This document shows positions 55,224 through 64,000 of a DNA stretch of 64,000 nucleotides, piece after piece. Made by a program: the position numbers and the translations under genes. Numbering within the stretch: position 1 is the first letter of the stretch; the number at the start of each line of letters is the position of its first letter. The DNA is from Roseobacter sp. SK209-2-6 (lineage in GTDB: Bacteria > Pseudomonadota > Alphaproteobacteria > Rhodobacterales > Rhodobacteraceae). The DNA lies in the NCBI RefSeq assembly GCF_000169455.1, contig NZ_AAYC01000001.1, positions 334,001 through 398,000 of the forward strand. Reading direction: 5' to 3'. The notes beneath the pieces were generated by a model that was not told where the DNA came from, did no database searches, and worked only from the letters and a program-made list of their open reading frames with translations.

Positions 55224-55799
55224 ATGCCGGTATTGCTGGAAACAGAGTTTGTTGGGGAAATCATCTGGGCCGGAGCCACGGCGGCAGGCGGCGGATTGGC
55301 TTCGGAGATGACCGATCAGCTGGAACTAGGCTTCCACGGTCTCACCGGGGTGCGCCACGCGGGGGAGAACCGTGCCTCCTGTGTTCGGGTCAGTAATCTC
55401 TATCCCAAGGGCACCGAAATCCGCAATGTGCGCCAGCTGAGCATTCTGAGTGCCGAAGAGCTGGAACTGATCGCTGCCGATATGGGGCTGGAGGCTGTCA
55501 ATCCAGCGGACCTTGGCGCCAATCTGGTGCTGAAGGGTATTCCCGACTTCACCTTTGTGCCGCCTTCTTCCCGTCTGCAGGCACCGGATGGGACGGTGCT
55601 CACCATTGATATGGAGAACCGTCCCTGCATCTTCCCGGGCAAGGAAATCGAGAAATCACATGCCGGTTTTGGCCCCAAGTTCAAACCGGCAGCCAGAAAC
55701 CGGCGCGGTGTGACCGCCTGGGTCGAGCGCCCCGGTGCCCTGCGCATCGGTGATAAGCTGAAGCTGTTCATTCCGGACCAGCGCGCCTGGGCGCCCTGA
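55224..55799 (+). CDS. MOSC domain protein
   Basis: A 191-residue protein with a MOSC (Moco sulfurase C-terminal) domain: GFHGLTGVRHAGENRASCVR near the middle of the N-terminal half, RQLSILSAEELELIA, and NRPCIFPGKEIEKSHAGFGP with the conserved Cys. MOSC domains bind sulfur carriers or molybdenum cofactor. ATG 55224 is chosen for its AGGAG; an upstream extension of 65 codons overlaps the MFS promoter and has no family match. Confidence 0.85.
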   Translation: MPVLLETEFVGEIIWAGATAAGGGLASEMTDQLELGFHGLTGVRHAGENRASCVRVSNLYPKGTEIRNVRQLSILSAEELELIAADMGLEAVNPADLGANLVLKGIPDFTFVPPSSRLQAPDGTVLTIDMENRPCIFPGKEIEKSHAGFGPKFKPAARNRRGVTAWVERPGALRIGDKLKLFIPDQRAWAP

Positions 55800-55986
55800 T
55801 TCCGGCGCGCTTGCAGGGCACGAATTTCATATTGTGGACATTCGTATCCCAATCTTTGGGGCGACGCCGCTTCACGGCCGGATAATGTCGGAAATCACGC
55901 GCGCTTTTTGACGCATTCTGGCTAAATCTGAGCCGGAATCGGCGTCTCGGCGTCGGTATAGGATTTTCACATTCAGGAACCAGGCC

Positions 55987-57663
55987 ATGAGCTACAAGAG
56001 TGATATCGAGATCGCCCGTGAGGCGAATAAGCTCCCGATCCAGGAGATCGGTGCAAAGATCGGCATGTCGAACGACGACCTGCTGCCCTATGGCCACGAC
56101 AAGGCCAAGGTGAGCCAGGAGTTCATCAACTCCGTGCAGGGCAAAGAGGACGGCAAGCTGATCCTCGTCACCGCGATCAACCCGACCCCGGCGGGCGAAG
56201 GCAAGACCACCACCACCGTGGGTCTGGGCGACGGCCTGAACCGCATCGGCAAAAACGCGATGATCTGCATCCGCGAAGCCTCCCTCGGCCCGAACTTCGG
56301 TATGAAGGGTGGCGCTGCAGGTGGCGGCTACGCACAGGTTGTGCCGATGGAGGAAATGAACCTCCACTTCACCGGCGACTTCCACGCCATCACCTCTGCC
56401 CACTCGCTGCTGTCGGCCATGATCGACAACCACATCTACTGGGGCAACGAGTGCGACATCGACGTGCGCCGCGTTGCATGGCGTCGTGTGGTCGACATGA
56501 ACGACCGTGCCTTGCGCACCATCACCGCCTCTCTGGGTGGCGTGTCCAACGGCTTCCCACGTGAAGCAGGCTTTGACATCACCGTGGCTTCCGAAGTTAT
56601 GGCGATCCTCTGCCTGGCAAACGACCTGAAAGACCTGGAAAAGCGCCTGGGCGACATCATCGTTGCTTACCGCCGTGACAAGACCCCGGTCTACTGCCGC
56701 GACATCAAGGCAGAAGGCGCAATGACCGTTCTGCTGAAAGACGCGATGCAGCCAAACCTGGTACAGACCCTGGAAAACAACCCAGCGTTCGTGCACGGCG
56801 GGCCCTTCGCCAACATCGCACACGGCTGTAACTCCGTGATCGCAACCAAAACCGCGCTGAAACTGGCTGACTATGTTGTCACCGAAGCGGGCTTTGGTGC
56901 GGACCTCGGTGCTGAGAAGTTCATGAACATCAAGTGCCGCAAGGCAGGCATCGCACCTTCCGCGGTTGTCCTGGTTGCGACCGTGCGCGCGATGAAGATG
57001 AACGGCGGCGTTGCCAAGGCTGACCTCGGCGGCGAAAACGTCGACGCGGTTGTCAATGGCTGTGCAAACCTCGGCCGTCACATCGAGAACGTCAAATCCT
57101 TCGGCGTGCCGGTTGTTGTGGGTATCAACCACTTCGTCACCGACACCGACGCAGAAGTTCAGGCCGTGAAAGACTACTGTGCGGAGCACGGTGTTGAGGC
57201 GGTTCTGTCCCGTCACTGGGAGTTGGGCTCCGAAGGTTCCGCGCCGCTGGCGGAAAAAGTTGTCGAGATCGTTGAAGGTGGCACCGCCAACTTCGCACCG
57301 ATCTATCCCGACGACATGCCGCTCTTCGAGAAGATCGAAACCATCGCCAAGCGCATCTACCGCGCTGACGAGGTGCTGGCGGACAACAAGATCCGCAACC
57401 AGCTGAAAGAATGGGAAGCAGCGGGCTACGGTAACCTGCCGGTCTGCATGGCGAAAACCCAGTACTCGTTCTCCACCGATCCGTCCCTGCGCGGCGCGCC
57501 AACCGGTCACTCAGTTCCAGTGCGTGAGGTTCGCCTCTCTGCCGGTGCTGGCTTTATCGTCGCAGTCTGCGGTGAGATCATGACCATGCCAGGTCTGCCC
57601 CGCAAACCTGCAGCGGAAAGCATCTGCCTCAATGACGATGGCCAGATCGAAGGTCTGTTCTAA
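55987..57663 (+). CDS. fhs: Formate--tetrahydrofolate ligase
   Basis: A 558-residue enzyme that makes 10-formyl-THF from formate, THF and ATP. The ATP-binding motif [20 protein letters not shown] is near residue 58, [20 protein letters not shown] near 125, and [14 protein letters not shown] near 378. Codon use is strongly C-ending, which fits high expression. It belongs with folD downstream in one-carbon metabolism, used by roseobacters to oxidise methyl groups. Confidence 0.96.
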   Translation: MSYKSDIEIAREANKLPIQEIGAKIGMSNDDLLPYGHDKAKVSQEFINSVQGKEDGKLILVTAINPTPAGEGKTTTTVGLGDGLNRIGKNAMICIREASLGPNFGMKGGAAGGGYAQVVPMEEMNLHFTGDFHAITSAHSLLSAMIDNHIYWGNECDIDVRRVAWRRVVDMNDRALRTITASLGGVSNGFPREAGFDITVASEVMAILCLANDLKDLEKRLGDIIVAYRRDKTPVYCRDIKAEGAMTVLLKDAMQPNLVQTLENNPAFVHGGPFANIAHGCNSVIATKTALKLADYVVTEAGFGADLGAEKFMNIKCRKAGIAPSAVVLVATVRAMKMNGGVAKADLGGENVDAVVNGCANLGRHIENVKSFGVPVVVGINHFVTDTDAEVQAVKDYCAEHGVEAVLSRHWELGSEGSAPLAEKVVEIVEGGTANFAPIYPDDMPLFEKIETIAKRIYRADEVLADNKIRNQLKEWEAAGYGNLPVCMAKTQYSFSTDPSLRGAPTGHSVPVREVRLSAGAGFIVAVCGEIMTMPGLPRKPAAESICLNDDGQIEGLF

Positions 57664-57682
57664 GACATTGCAAGCGAACTCA

Positions 57683-57713
57683 GCGGCCCGGGATTTTCTC
57701 GGGCCGCAAGAGT
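57683..57713 (+). terminator. Probable terminator after fhs
   Basis: GCGGCCCG and CGGGCCGC pair around a nine-base loop, followed by AAGAGTTTT. The stem is strong but the T tract is short, so it may be leaky and let some transcription reach the chorismate mutase gene. Confidence 0.65.
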
Positions 57714-57825
57714 TTTGGGCGCAGGTCAAATTGCCGAACGCGGCTATTTGGCGAATTTGCACCCCCAGTGAAAAAGGGTTAGAGCCTCGAACAGCCCTAT
57801 GCAGCAATAGCCGAGGCTCTGACTG

Positions 57826-58131
57826 ATGACCAAACTGATCCCTCCGCAGGACTGTTCCGACATGCCGGAGCTGCGCCGCCAGATCGACGAACTGGACGAG
57901 ATGCTGGTGGAGCTGCTGACGAAGCGCGCGGGCTATATTGACCGCGCCATCGAACTCAAGAGCCAGAATGGCTGGCCGGCCCGGATTCCTGCACGCGTCG
58001 AAGAGGTCATCGCAAATGCCCGCGCCAAGGCGGGCCAAGCTGGCCTGGACCCCGATTTGATCGAAGGGCTGTGGCGCCAGCTGGTGGAATGGTCGATCAT
58101 GCGCGAAGCGCGCGTGATTCACGAGACATAA
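57826..58131 (+). CDS. Chorismate mutase, AroQ type
   Basis: A 101-residue all-helical protein. MPELRRQIDELDEMLVELL supplies the first helix with the conserved Arg, VELLTKRAGYIDRAIELK the Lys and Arg region, and LWRQLVEWSIMREARV the C-terminal helix. It converts chorismate to prephenate; an isochorismate pyruvate-lyase role is an alternative for this short class. It sits between fhs and folD, as in many Rhodobacteraceae. Confidence 0.88.
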   Translation: MTKLIPPQDCSDMPELRRQIDELDEMLVELLTKRAGYIDRAIELKSQNGWPARIPARVEEVIANARAKAGQAGLDPDLIEGLWRQLVEWSIMREARVIHET

Positions 58132-58173
58132 GGCAGACCCGCATTTCGGGGCTGCGGCAAAAGGAAGAGTGAA

Positions 58174-59064
58174 ATGGCAGCAAATATCATCGACGGCAAA
58201 GCATTCGCCGCCACTGTCCGCGAAAAAGTGGCTGGCCATGTGGCCCGCCTGAAGGAAGAACATGACATCACCCCCGGCCTCGCCGTGGTGCTGGTGGGTG
58301 AAGATCCTGCCTCTCAGGTTTATGTGCGCTCCAAGGGCAAACAGACCGTCGAAGTCGGCATGAACTCCTTTGAGCACAAGCTGGACGCCGACACCTCCGA
58401 AGCGGATTTGCTGGCTGTTGTCGACAAGCTGAACAATGATCCCACCGTGCATGGTATCCTGGTGCAGCTGCCGCTGCCGGGTCATCTGAACGAAGACCTG
58501 ATCATCAACTCCATCGCGCCTGAAAAGGACGTGGACGGTTTCCACATCTCCAACGTGGGCCTCTTGGGCACTGGTCAGAAATCCATGGTTCCCTGCACCC
58601 CGCTGGGCTGCCTGATGATGCTGCGCGACTACCACGGGTCCCTGTCGGGCATGGATGCGGTTGTCATCGGTCGTTCCAACATCGTGGGCAAGCCAATGGC
58701 GCAGCTGCTCTTAGGGGATAGCTGCACCGTGACCATCGCGCATAGCCGCACCAAGGATCTGCCCGAAGTGGTCCGTCGTGCCGACATCGTTGTTGCCGCC
58801 GTGGGCCGCCCTGAAATGGTGCCAGGCGACTGGATCAAGGAAGGCGCCACCGTCATTGACGTGGGCATCAACCGGATCGAGCGTGACGGCAAGAACAAGC
58901 TGGTGGGTGACGTCGATTTCGCCTCTGCCGCTGAGCGCGCCGGCGCCATCACACCGGTTCCCGGTGGCGTTGGCCCGATGACCATTGCTTGCCTGCTGGC
59001 CAACACTGTCACCGCCTGCTGCCGCGCTAATGGCCTGGCAGAGCCGGAAGGCCTGACCGCCTGA
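58174..59064 (+). CDS. folD: Bifunctional methylene-THF dehydrogenase / methenyl-THF cyclohydrolase
   Basis: A 296-residue enzyme. The motif [14 protein letters not shown] holds the catalytic Lys near residue 56, and [50 protein letters not shown] and [18 protein letters not shown] follow in standard order. It interconverts 5,10-methylene-THF and 10-formyl-THF, feeding or draining the Fhs product. GGAAGAG precedes the ATG, and a strong terminator follows. Confidence 0.96.
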   Translation: MAANIIDGKAFAATVREKVAGHVARLKEEHDITPGLAVVLVGEDPASQVYVRSKGKQTVEVGMNSFEHKLDADTSEADLLAVVDKLNNDPTVHGILVQLPLPGHLNEDLIINSIAPEKDVDGFHISNVGLLGTGQKSMVPCTPLGCLMMLRDYHGSLSGMDAVVIGRSNIVGKPMAQLLLGDSCTVTIAHSRTKDLPEVVRRADIVVAAVGRPEMVPGDWIKEGATVIDVGINRIERDGKNKLVGDVDFASAAERAGAITPVPGGVGPMTIACLLANTVTACCRANGLAEPEGLTA

Positions 59065-59091
59065 TTTCAGATCTATGTCTGCGAGGACTGG

Positions 59092-59121
59092 AAAGGGCTC
59101 CCTTTGGGGGCCCTTTTGTTT
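59092..59121 (+). terminator. Terminator after folD
   Basis: AAAGGGCTCCC and GGGGGCCCTTT pair over 11 positions (one G-U) with a TTT loop, followed by TGTTTTTG. It is a strong intrinsic terminator for folD. Confidence 0.85.
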
Positions 59122-59159
59122 TTGCGACGAGGGAAGGCACCGATCGCGGGTGGGGGGGA

Positions 59160-59189
59160 AGCCCCCGCCCATGGGGGCGGTCGGGGGCT
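59160..59189. repeat. GC-rich hairpin between folD and the convergent membrane gene
   Basis: AGCCCCCG and CGGGGGCT pair perfectly around a 14-base C/G-rich apical part that can itself pair. There is no T tract. It resembles the REP-like hairpins in the ruv region. Confidence 0.45.
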
Positions 59190-59213
59190 GCCCGCCCTGC
59201 GGCCGGGTGTTTA

Positions 59214-59714
59214 CTACTGTGTGGATGCGCGGGTTTGTCCTGCCCACAAAACAATCCGCAGCGGCCGACCCAGAAAGGTGCCGGAGGCCAGTCCCAGCAA
59301 CGCGGGAAAACCGATGCCATAGGCCGCCTGCGCAGTGACCTCGGGCGCGAGGGCGTCCAGCAGGCCATTGGCAAAGTTCGCCCAGAACAACAGCATCATC
59401 ACCGTGAGGCTCAGCCATTCGCCCGTAACCTTGGCCCGCAATCCCCGGCGCCAGAGGGTCCAGCGCCCCTGCAGGGCAAAGCCGACAATAGCCCCACAGG
59501 CATAGGCCAGTCCCCAGGCGAGAAAGGCGCGCTCTGGCTGGCTTTGCGCCAGGAGGGTGGGCACATTGGTCAAGGCAATGAGGGGCATGGCAAAATAGGG
59601 CAGGATCAGCATCTCCCGTGTCCTGCTGGCGTGAAGCCCCAGAAGCACCAGCAGCAAGAGCAGAGGCCAGATCCAAACCGGTGCGCTGGTGAAAATTCCA
59701 ACGATAATTTCCAT
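59214..59714 (-). CDS. Integral membrane protein
   Basis: A 166-residue protein with about five hydrophobic helices (for example WIWPLLLLLVLLGLHA near residue 14 and AWGLAYACGAIVGFAL near 66). The HASRTRE loop after helix 1 recalls a family of small membrane proteins encoded beside DUF2306 genes. The function is unknown. It lies 12 bases downstream of the DUF2306 gene and is likely co-transcribed. Confidence 0.75.
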   Translation of the reverse strand: MEIIVGIFTSAPVWIWPLLLLLVLLGLHASRTREMLILPYFAMPLIALTNVPTLLAQSQPERAFLAWGLAYACGAIVGFALQGRWTLWRRGLRAKVTGEWLSLTVMMLLFWANFANGLLDALAPEVTAQAAYGIGFPALLGLASGTFLGRPLRIVLWAGQTRASTQ

Positions 59715-59726
59715 GGTTGAATTCCT

Positions 59727-60125
59727 TTAAAGGCCAAAGAGAACGGCATGCATCAGCCGGCCGGGCAGGAGGGTGAAGGCCCCGGCCCCCATCAGAGCGC
59801 CATAGGTGAGCCAGGTCATCGCCCGGCGATGGGCAATGATGCGTCTGTGTCGTGCCGCAACAATTGCTGCCGCCAGGGCGCCAAGGGTGAAGAGAGACAA
59901 CAGATGGACCGGGCTGAAATTGCCGATGAGCTTGATTTCCTGGATCCAAAAACTGCTGACTGCGACCAAACCCATCAGCAAGACCCAGCTCCACCCCATC
60001 CAACGATGCAGCCCGGTGCCCCGCGGCAGCGCGAACTGGGCGATCGTCAGGGGGATTAGCGTAAAGGCAGCAAAGGCGTGTAGTTGGATGGCGAGCGGGG
60101 CCGAAAGAAGGGGCGTGAGAGTCAT
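59727..60125 (-). CDS. DUF2306-like membrane protein
   Basis: A 132-residue protein with four helices and two conserved His contexts (AIQLHAFAAFTLIPL and TGLHRWMGWSWVLLM, then RRIIAHRRAMTWLTYG), the pattern of DUF2306 proteins, which may bind haem or act with cytochromes. It is divergent from the LytTR regulator, which may control it. Confidence 0.8.
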   Translation of the reverse strand: MTLTPLLSAPLAIQLHAFAAFTLIPLTIAQFALPRGTGLHRWMGWSWVLLMGLVAVSSFWIQEIKLIGNFSPVHLLSLFTLGALAAAIVAARHRRIIAHRRAMTWLTYGALMGAGAFTLLPGRLMHAVLFGL

Positions 60126-60240
60126 TCCATGTCCTTGGTTGAATATCCTGGCCCAGACGTGGCAGGGTTCGCGTCAACGAGGCAAAGACCTTTGCGCCAA
60201 TGCCCTTTGAAATTCGCGAGTTGCAGGGAAGTCTGGACAG

Positions 60241-61023
60241 ATGTCATTCACGATGCGTCAAAGGATGGGGGCGCCAAAGCTCGTCTTTCTGTGGCTGCTG
60301 ATCACCGGTTTTGCGGCTGCGACCGGGCCCTTTGGGACCTTTGAAGATATGGGCCTGCCAATGCGCTGCGCCTATTGGGGCTTCATATCCGGGGTTTCGA
60401 TACTGCTCACGCTGCTACAGCAGCATCTTTTGCGTGGCCGACCAGAGGGGTGGCGCTTGCTAGCGCAACTTCCCTATGGAGTTTTGCTCGCATCACTGGC
60501 CCATGGCATGAACCTATGGATCTTTCCCGGCTGGGGCGGCTGGAATGACTTTGGCTTCCTGCTGGCAGTGACCCTGTCCGTCGTGCTGCTGGTAGAGATC
60601 GCAGTTTTTGTCCTGCGAAATTACTTTTTGCAGCCTGGCCCGCAAACAGATCCGCCATCAGGGCAGGCGCTGCCGGAAGAAGCAGGCCAAGCGCAGAGCG
60701 AGGTTGATCCGCAAGAAAACTTCCTCAGACGTTTGCCACTGGAGAAACGCGCCGCGCTGGTCCGTTTGGAGGCGCAGGATCACTACCTACTGGTGGTGAC
60801 GGCCAAAGGCAGTGAGACCCTGCTGATGCGCATGGCGGACGCCGAAGCAGAACTGCAGGGCGCGGGGCTGCGTGTGCACCGCTCCCATTGGGTTGCACCT
60901 GCGGGCGTCACTCGGCATCTGCGCCAAAAGGGACGCGACTTCCTGGTCACGCAGGATGGCAGCGAGATACCGGTGAGCCGCAGCTACCGTCCAGCGGCAC
61001 AGGAGGCCGGGCTGATTACCTGA
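60241..61023 (+). CDS. Membrane-bound LytTR-domain regulator
   Basis: A 260-residue protein. Four N-terminal helices (about residues 12-30, 42-62, 75-90, 100-122) are joined by a Pro/Glu-rich linker to a C-terminal LytTR DNA-binding domain (about 160-258): ALVRLEAQDHYLLVVTAKGS, LRVHRSHWVAPAGVTRHLRQ and GSEIPVSRSYRPAA. LytTR domains bind paired short direct repeats. Its divergent position suggests it regulates the two membrane genes on its left. Confidence 0.88.
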   Translation: MSFTMRQRMGAPKLVFLWLLITGFAAATGPFGTFEDMGLPMRCAYWGFISGVSILLTLLQQHLLRGRPEGWRLLAQLPYGVLLASLAHGMNLWIFPGWGGWNDFGFLLAVTLSVVLLVEIAVFVLRNYFLQPGPQTDPPSGQALPEEAGQAQSEVDPQENFLRRLPLEKRAALVRLEAQDHYLLVVTAKGSETLLMRMADAEAELQGAGLRVHRSHWVAPAGVTRHLRQKGRDFLVTQDGSEIPVSRSYRPAAQEAGLIT

Positions 61024-61043
61024 TCCCGTTGCGGGCCTCTGGT

Positions 61044-61451
61044 TTAGGCGCTGACAGGAACCATGGTGCCTTGCAAAATCGCGATCAGCTTTTCATCAGA
61101 GCCCGTCACGGCGTGAACCTCGGCGCTGACCACCACCAGGCGACGCCCCGGTTTGATCACCTTGCCTGTCGCGCGCAGGTAGTCCCCAGCGCCGGGTGCG
61201 AGCAGGTTGATCTTGATCTCGGCAGTCATCACCTCCTGATCCTCTGGCAAGAGCGTCAGGGCAGCGTAGCCGGCCGCGCTGTCACCAATGGCAAATGTCA
61301 GGGCCGCATGGGCGACCCCATGTTGCTGGCGGCTGCCGGGTAAGATCGGAGCCGTGATAACCACATGACCTGCACCAACCTCCTTCAGCTCTGCGCCCAG
61401 GGTTTGCATCATGCTTTGACCTGCGAAACTCTTGCGGATGCGCAATTCCAT
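61044..61451 (-). CDS. PaaI-family thioesterase
   Basis: A 135-residue hotdog-fold protein. RQQHGVAHAALTFAIGDSAAG carries the HGxxxA pattern with the catalytic Asp region of PaaI-type thioesterases, and EIKINLLAPGAGDYLRATGK is the following strand. It probably hydrolyses an acyl-CoA. The substrate is unknown. Confidence 0.85.
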   Translation of the reverse strand: MELRIRKSFAGQSMMQTLGAELKEVGAGHVVITAPILPGSRQQHGVAHAALTFAIGDSAAGYAALTLLPEDQEVMTAEIKINLLAPGAGDYLRATGKVIKPGRRLVVVSAEVHAVTGSDEKLIAILQGTMVPVSA

Positions 61452-61539
61452 TGGCTGACCTCTCCTGATTTTCTTGGCTCTCTATCTAAGGGAAAAACCA
61501 AGATGCGGCAGCCGGAACGCTGCGACCTGCTTATTACCA

Positions 61540-62193
61540 CTATCGACGTGGCATTGGGATGGGCATAGGCTGCTTGCCCGTCAGGATCGCCAGCGCGCCT
61601 GGCTGCATCAACCCGCTGAGTGCGGGATCACTGCTGCGCAAACCCCCGGTAAAGGTGCCAAAGGCGGGCAGGATCAATCGCCTCTTATCCAACAGGAAAG
61701 CGGGCCTGGATGTGCCCCGCAACCGCGCTTTGGGATGATAATGCCCCGAGATCTCAGCCTCCGCCGCAGGATTGGCGATATGGCGGAATGTCAGAGGCCC
61801 AAGCGCAAATTCAGCAAGATGTTCGCCCCCAAATGGGGTTGGGCAGGGATCATGATTGCCCTCGACCCAGATCCAGCGTCTGCCACGGGTGAGGTGATCC
61901 AGATGGTCCTTATCTTGCTGTGTCAGCGCCAGGGCGGCTGCATCATCGTCAAAACTATCACCCAAGCAGATCACGCATTGGGGTGAGAACTGCGCTATCA
62001 ACTGCTGCAGGCGATCCAGGGTATCGCGGGTTTCATAAGGGGGAAGCGCAGTGCCGCCACGCCGGGCCTGACGCTCTGCCTTGCCCAAATGCAGATCAGA
62101 GACACAAAGACAGCCCTCTGCATCCCACCAGAGTGCCGCGGAGCCTAGCGCGGTAAGCTGCGCGCCTGCAAAAGTGAACTCAAATCCTGACAT
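61540..62193 (-). CDS. pdeM: Ligase-associated DNA damage response endonuclease PdeM
   Basis: A 217-residue metallophosphoesterase. Metal-binding motifs are in order: CVSDLHLGKAERQAR, CLGDSFDDDAAA, WVEGNHDPCP and ISGHYHPKA. This is the PdeM branch usually encoded with an Lhr-type helicase and an ATP-dependent DNA ligase. ATG 62193 matches the family's start; an in-frame start 38 codons upstream adds unrelated residues. It follows lhr on the same strand. Confidence 0.9.
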   Translation of the reverse strand: MSGFEFTFAGAQLTALGSAALWWDAEGCLCVSDLHLGKAERQARRGGTALPPYETRDTLDRLQQLIAQFSPQCVICLGDSFDDDAAALALTQQDKDHLDHLTRGRRWIWVEGNHDPCPTPFGGEHLAEFALGPLTFRHIANPAAEAEISGHYHPKARLRGTSRPAFLLDKRRLILPAFGTFTGGLRSSDPALSGLMQPGALAILTGKQPMPIPMPRR

Positions 62194-62311
62194 GCCCTGT
62201 CTTTGCCGGAACTGGCGACAAGTGCAACCCAGTCTTGCGCAGAACTGGCCAGCTCGATCCGGGACCCCAAAAGGCCTGACTGGGACATGGATAGCGGCAG
62301 TCGGCACAGCA

Positions 62312-64000
62312 TCAGGGCAGGCTGCTCAAGCCCGACTTTTCCATCAATGCCGCAGCATCCCGTTGCAGGAGTTTTTCTTCGGCAGCACCTTTTACCGGAA
62401 CCTTGCCCATCTCCAGGAGCAGAGGGGCCGCAAGTGGGGAGATCCGCTCAAGACGTTTGAGGGTAACACGGCCATCGATCCGTTTGATCATCTCTTCGAT
62501 GCGGCCAAAATCCACCAACCCGCGCCGGGCCTCTTCGCGGGTGATTTCCATCAGCAGATGGTCGGGGTCGTATTTGCGCAGCGTGTCATAGAGGATATCG
62601 GAAGAGAATGTGGCCTGGCGTCCATTCTTGCGCGCCCCCGGCGTGTTACGCTCTATCAGCCCTGCGATTGTCGCGGCCCCGCGGAAGGCGCGTTTCATCA
62701 CCGCATTGCCCGCAAGCCACCCCTCTAGCCCATCGCGCAAAGCCGCAAGATCAAAGAGCGGCGCCGGATCTTTCAACGCCTCCAATCCCCAAATCAGAGT
62801 AGCATAGTCCGTTGCGACAAAGCCCAAGGGATCCAGCCCCAGCTCCTCCATCCGTTTGGTGAGCAATAGCCCCAGGGTCTGCTGCGCATTGCGTCCGGCG
62901 AAGCCATAGATGCAGGCGTGTTCGCGCGCCTCGTGGGGGAAGCTCTCGATCAGCAATTCGCCTGTGCGGGGCAGCTGTGAAACCTGGGCCTGCAGCTCCA
63001 GCCAGTCGGTGGTATGTGCGGGCAAACCGTTCCAATCCTGTTGTCTGAACAGCTCCAGAATGCGGCTGCTCAGCTGTGTTGAGGTGGCAAATTTGGTGCC
63101 GGAGAAAACCGCGATTTTGGGCCTTTTACCGGCATTGCGACTGACCTCAACAGTCATTTCGCGCAGGCCTTCATAGCGAACGGTCTGGCCTCCAATCAGG
63201 AATGTATCACCGGGGGTGAGAGTGGCGGCAAAGGCCTCTTCGATCTCGCCTAGGGGTTTGCCGCCCCGGCTGCGTTTCAGGCGGACCTTCATCAGGTCCG
63301 CATCCTGAATAGTGCCAATATTCATCCGAATGCGTTGCGCTGACCGTGGGTCGCGCAGCTGCCAAAGACCGTCGGGGCGCTGCAGAAGGCGCTGCCATTG
63401 ATCATAGGCGCGCAGGGCATAGCCACCGGTGGCGCAGAACTGCAGGCAGGCGTCGAATTCATCGCGCGTTAGCCCGGAGTAGGGGCCGCAGGAAGTAACT
63501 TCGCGGTAGAGCTCTTCGGCGGCAAAGGGGCCTGCGCAGGCGCGGATCAGGATGTGTTGGCAGAGGACATCACGCGGGCCTGTGCCCCGCACCTCCCCAT
63601 CGAGGGTCCCTTCCTGAACCGCTTCCAGAGCTGCGCGGCATTCCACCACCTCAAATCGGTTGGCAGGCACCAGCAAGGCTTTTGAGGGGGCATTGTAGCG
63701 GTGATTGGCCCGGCCGATCCGCTGCACCAGGCGTTTGACATTCTTGGGCGCGCCGATCTGCACCACCAGGTCGACATCGCCCCAATCGATGCCCAGATCC
63801 AGCGAGCCGGTGCAGACCACCGCCCGCAACTCTCCGCGCTGCATGGCGGCTTCGACCCGTTCGCGCTGATGCCGGTCAAGGGAGCCATGATGGATACCGA
63901 TGGGCAGTGCTTCGTCATTGGCCAGCCAGAGGTTTCGGAAAAAGATCTCTGCCTGGGCGCGGGTATTGTGAAAGATCAGCGTGGTCTTATGCACCCTGAT
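62312..64000 (-). CDS. lhr: Ligase-associated DEXH-box helicase Lhr (partial)
   Basis: The C-terminal 560 or so residues of a large helicase whose start lies beyond the right edge. Helicase domain 2 is seen: TLIFHNTRAQAEIFFRNLW, IHHGSLDRHQRERVEAAM, VVCTGSLDLGIDWGDVDLVV and KRLVQRIGRANHRYN. Next comes the Lhr-specific winged-helix and C-terminal beta region (FLIGGQTVRYEGLRE and GKRPKIAVFSGTKFATS), ending in SLP. With pdeM it forms a DNA-repair pair. Confidence 0.93.
   Translation of the reverse strand: MRVHKTTLIFHNTRAQAEIFFRNLWLANDEALPIGIHHGSLDRHQRERVEAAMQRGELRAVVCTGSLDLGIDWGDVDLVVQIGAPKNVKRLVQRIGRANHRYNAPSKALLVPANRFEVVECRAALEAVQEGTLDGEVRGTGPRDVLCQHILIRACAGPFAAEELYREVTSCGPYSGLTRDEFDACLQFCATGGYALRAYDQWQRLLQRPDGLWQLRDPRSAQRIRMNIGTIQDADLMKVRLKRSRGGKPLGEIEEAFAATLTPGDTFLIGGQTVRYEGLREMTVEVSRNAGKRPKIAVFSGTKFATSTQLSSRILELFRQQDWNGLPAHTTDWLELQAQVSQLPRTGELLIESFPHEAREHACIYGFAGRNAQQTLGLLLTKRMEELGLDPLGFVATDYATLIWGLEALKDPAPLFDLAALRDGLEGWLAGNAVMKRAFRGAATIAGLIERNTPGARKNGRQATFSSDILYDTLRKYDPDHLLMEITREEARRGLVDFGRIEEMIKRIDGRVTLKRLERISPLAAPLLLEMGKVPVKGAAEEKLLQRDAAALMEKSGLSSLP

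Noticed and set aside
55800-55986. A folate- or ZTP-type riboswitch upstream of fhs
   Set aside because: I could not recognise the conserved core of either class in this leader; only generic GC-rich pairings are visible.

Overview
The window looks like a chromosome segment of a marine Rhodobacteraceae (Roseobacter-group) alphaproteobacterium. The signs are a GC-rich coding style, a ruvC-ruvA-ruvB then ybgC-tolQRAB-pal-cpoB-tilS-ftsH gene order, priA next to a fructose-6-phosphate aldolase, an fhs-folD one-carbon cluster, a phosphatidylcholine synthase and a TRAP transporter. The species cannot be fixed from the sequence alone.

The first third is accessory DNA. A translationally coupled operon (TetR regulator, small membrane protein, metallo-beta-lactamase-fold protein; 0.4-2.1 kb) sits behind a perfect 16-bp operator palindrome. 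Next comes an RNA-repair island (about 3.4-12.0 kb) flanked by insertion-sequence relics. One arm codes for an RtcB-type RNA ligase, release factor PrfH and a membrane-anchored Bcs1-type AAA ATPase. The other arm codes for the regulator RtcR, a Ro60-like TROVE protein, an array of six Y-RNA-like genes (9.80-10.59 kb) and a second RtcB ligase. Two of the Y RNAs carry a circularly permuted tRNA-like module (T arm, acceptor, D arm), two more keep at least the T arm, and two are short hairpins. This is the most unusual part of the window.

From 12 to 17 kb there are transposase relics around a divergent MFS exporter and MocR-type regulator pair. From 17 to 23.7 kb there is a catabolic cluster: GntR regulator and Asp/Glu-racemase-family enzyme, divergent from TRAP transporter dctPQM, an M24-fold hydrolase that has lost its metal ligands, and a nitrilase-family amidase. 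A nearly complete IS3-family element with a broken orfB follows (23.8-25.1 kb). Then come small hypothetical proteins, ogt, pcs, a DUF2235 hydrolase fused to a PA-IL-lectin-like domain, and a lipoprotein (25.7-31.0 kb).

From 31 kb to the end the content is mostly core genome: xerC and DUF484, fsa, priA, prmA, the Holliday-junction genes ruvCAB, an RNA 2',3'-cyclic phosphodiesterase, the Tol-Pal envelope system, tilS and ftsH, then one-carbon metabolism (fhs, folD), membrane proteins with a LytTR regulator, and the ligase-associated DNA-repair pair pdeM and lhr, the latter cut by the window end. Several intergenic gaps here hold strong GC-rich hairpins.
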